Part shown: piece by piece, positions 5,556 to 6,106 of the stretch
How positions within the stretch are numbered: position 1 is the stretch's first letter
Layout of the letters: every line of letters begins with the position of its first letter
Origin: Acidobacteriota bacterium
GTDB lineage: Bacteria; Acidobacteriota; Terriglobia; UBA7540
Direction of reading: 5' to 3'
Length of the DNA stretch: 6,106 nucleotides
Assembly (NCBI GenBank): GCA_021784615.1
Contig: JAJYHU010000312.1
Location: 1 to 6,106, forward strand
Notes under the pieces: model-generated
Told to the model about the DNA's origin: nothing
What the model saw: the letters and a program-made list of their open reading frames with translations, nothing else
Database searches by the model: none
Position numbers and translations under genes: made by a program

Positions 5556-5592
5556 TTCCCGGTGCGGCACAAGCCGGGTTGCCGCCCGGGAA
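5556..5592 (+). promoter_or_regulatory. Long leader hairpin of the secreted-protein gene
   Basis: TTCCCGG (5556-5562) pairs with CCGGGAA (5586-5592), and GCGGCA (5564-5569) pairs with TGCCGC (5580-5585). Only T5563 is bulged, giving 13 base pairs closed by a 10-nt loop. The loop holds CCGGG (5574-5578), which could pair with either outer arm instead, so competing folds are possible. It ends 97 nt before the start codon. The sequence after it is pyrimidine-rich (TCTTCTTC) but not a true U-tract, so a simple terminator is unlikely. Confidence 0.45.
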
Positions 5593-5611
5593 TCTTCTTC
5601 TGGAAATCGAC

Positions 5612-5643
5612 GCGCGGATCGAACGAGCGCCGGCTCTCCGCGC
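5612..5643 (+). promoter_or_regulatory. Second leader hairpin of the secreted-protein gene
   Basis: GCGCGGA (5612-5618) pairs with TCCGCGC (5637-5643). Inside, GAGC (5625-5628) pairs with GCTC (5633-5636) around a GCCG loop, stacked on the 3' arm with a 6-nt bulge on the 5' side. It lies 19 nt after the first leader hairpin and about 37 nt before the Shine-Dalgarno region, leaving the ribosome site itself free. Confidence 0.4.
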
Positions 5644-5689
5644 CCTGGATTTACCTGACTCAGCAAAGCCTGCCAATCGCGAGGGGAAA

Positions 5690-6106
5690 ATGAACACGCA
5701 AAAAATAAGCTTGGCGCTTGCGTTCGGCGTTTTTCTGTTGGCGGGGCTGTCATTCTCCGCGAAAGCGCAGCAATCGCGCGGCGGGGTCGATTTGACTTCG
5801 GCGGCGCATGCCGTCTCGCAGCCGTTGACGTCCTACCAGGGGACGACGCATCCCAAGGGGAACGGTGCATTGCGGCTGATTCCTCTGCGCAGGCCCAAAA
5901 TGGCAGCCAACGGCGGCCAGGGCGGCGGTCTTCCATCCGGCGGAGGCAACTGGTCGGACGCGGACCTTCAGGGTTCCTACCGCAACTCGCAATTCATCAT
6001 CGGAAAAGTTTTCCAGGCTTTCACTTTTTCGGGGTACCTCCCGCCCGATGAGAATCTTTCGGTGGGCATCAACTCTACCGGAACCAATCCTCAAACCCAA
6101 ATTCTC
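5690..6106 (+). CDS. Secreted protein of unknown function, cut by the right edge
   Basis: The first 139 codons are present and the frame is open to the end of the window; the stop lies outside. Residues 1-25 are a clear Sec signal peptide: Lys5, core ISLALAFGVFLLAGLSFS, cleavage after AKA before QQS. The mature part begins with a Ser/Thr/Gln-rich segment, then a Gly-rich linker (NGGQGGGLPSGGGNW, about 82-96) and a more ordered stretch with SYRNSQFIIGKVFQAFTFSGYLPPDENLSVGI (about 103-134). I do not recognise the family. It is an exported or outer-surface protein by its signal, and could be the start of a larger extracellular or outer-membrane protein. GAGG (5681-5684) is five bases before ATG. 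The frame is also open upstream to 5540, but starts there would bury the signal peptide and overlap the leader hairpins. It is preceded by a strong promoter and a folded leader. Confidence 0.75.
   Translation, partial: MNTQKISLALAFGVFLLAGLSFSAKAQQSRGGVDLTSAAHAVSQPLTSYQGTTHPKGNGALRLIPLRRPKMAANGGQGGGLPSGGGNWSDADLQGSYRNSQFIIGKVFQAFTFSGYLPPDENLSVGINSTGTNPQTQIL

Larger units (their letters stand above)
5214..5689. other. Divergent intergenic region rich in inverted repeats
   Basis: No gene of the usual kind lies in these 476 bases. The region separates the leftward thioesterase from the rightward secreted-protein gene, and holds a promoter for each. I find six inverted repeats: a nested stem (5236-5279), a dyad on the leftward -10 box (5292-5313), 8-bp arms (5343-5363), 6-bp arms (5397-5412), and two leader hairpins (5556-5592, 5612-5643). 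A 21-codon reading frame at 5371-5436 (MRRMRLCRACPKGQRSRPAIV) has no ribosome site at good spacing, and I do not call it a gene. Confidence 0.6.

Noticed and set aside
5540..5689. Upstream in-frame extension of the secreted protein
   Set aside because: Starts such as GTG 5549 would place the signal peptide inside the protein and translate through the leader hairpins.

Overview
This is about 6.1 kb of GC-rich bacterial DNA carrying six protein genes, two of them with clear Sec-type signal peptides and a third (cut by the right edge) with another. There is no RNA gene, CRISPR array, insertion sequence or phage gene. The mix of a secreted HEAT-repeat solenoid with a Gly/Met-rich insert, a C-terminal processing peptidase (S41), a RidA-family protein and a single-hotdog acyl-CoA thioesterase, with ordinary Shine-Dalgarno sites, fits a Gram-negative soil-type bacterium. 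My best guess is Acidobacteriota, from remembered architecture of their HEAT-repeat proteins; no search was run.

Layout. Bases 1-257 hold no gene I can support. A HAD-like phosphatase gene runs leftward (258-869). A divergent spacer of about 208 bp follows, with a promoter whose -10 box sits inside a perfect inverted repeat. Then come two rightward genes: a periplasmic HEAT-repeat protein (1078-2463, TTG start) and a periplasmic S41/Ctp protease (2547-4139). Converging on them from the right are two leftward genes: a RidA-family protein (4224-4613) and an acyl-CoA thioesterase (4713-5213), with a terminator-like hairpin between them. A 476-bp divergent intergenic region (5214-5689) follows, unusually rich in inverted repeats. 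A secreted protein of unknown function starts at 5690 and runs off the right edge.

How the genes may work together. The most suggestive unit is the HEAT-repeat protein plus Ctp protease. Both are predicted to be exported and lie 83 bp apart on the same strand. Known Ctp proteases use helical-repeat adaptors (NlpI for E. coli Prc, LbcA for Pseudomonas CtpA, both TPR proteins), so a HEAT-repeat adaptor for this protease is a testable hypothesis, not a demonstrated fact. The protease also has Glu where the family's catalytic Gln normally lies. The RidA-family protein and thioesterase look like independent housekeeping or metabolite-repair functions.

The other point of interest is regulation. 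Two promoters have their -10 box nested in a dyad, and both transcripts leaving the 5214-5689 region are predicted to have folded 5' leaders. All hairpins were found by eye and no folding energies were computed.
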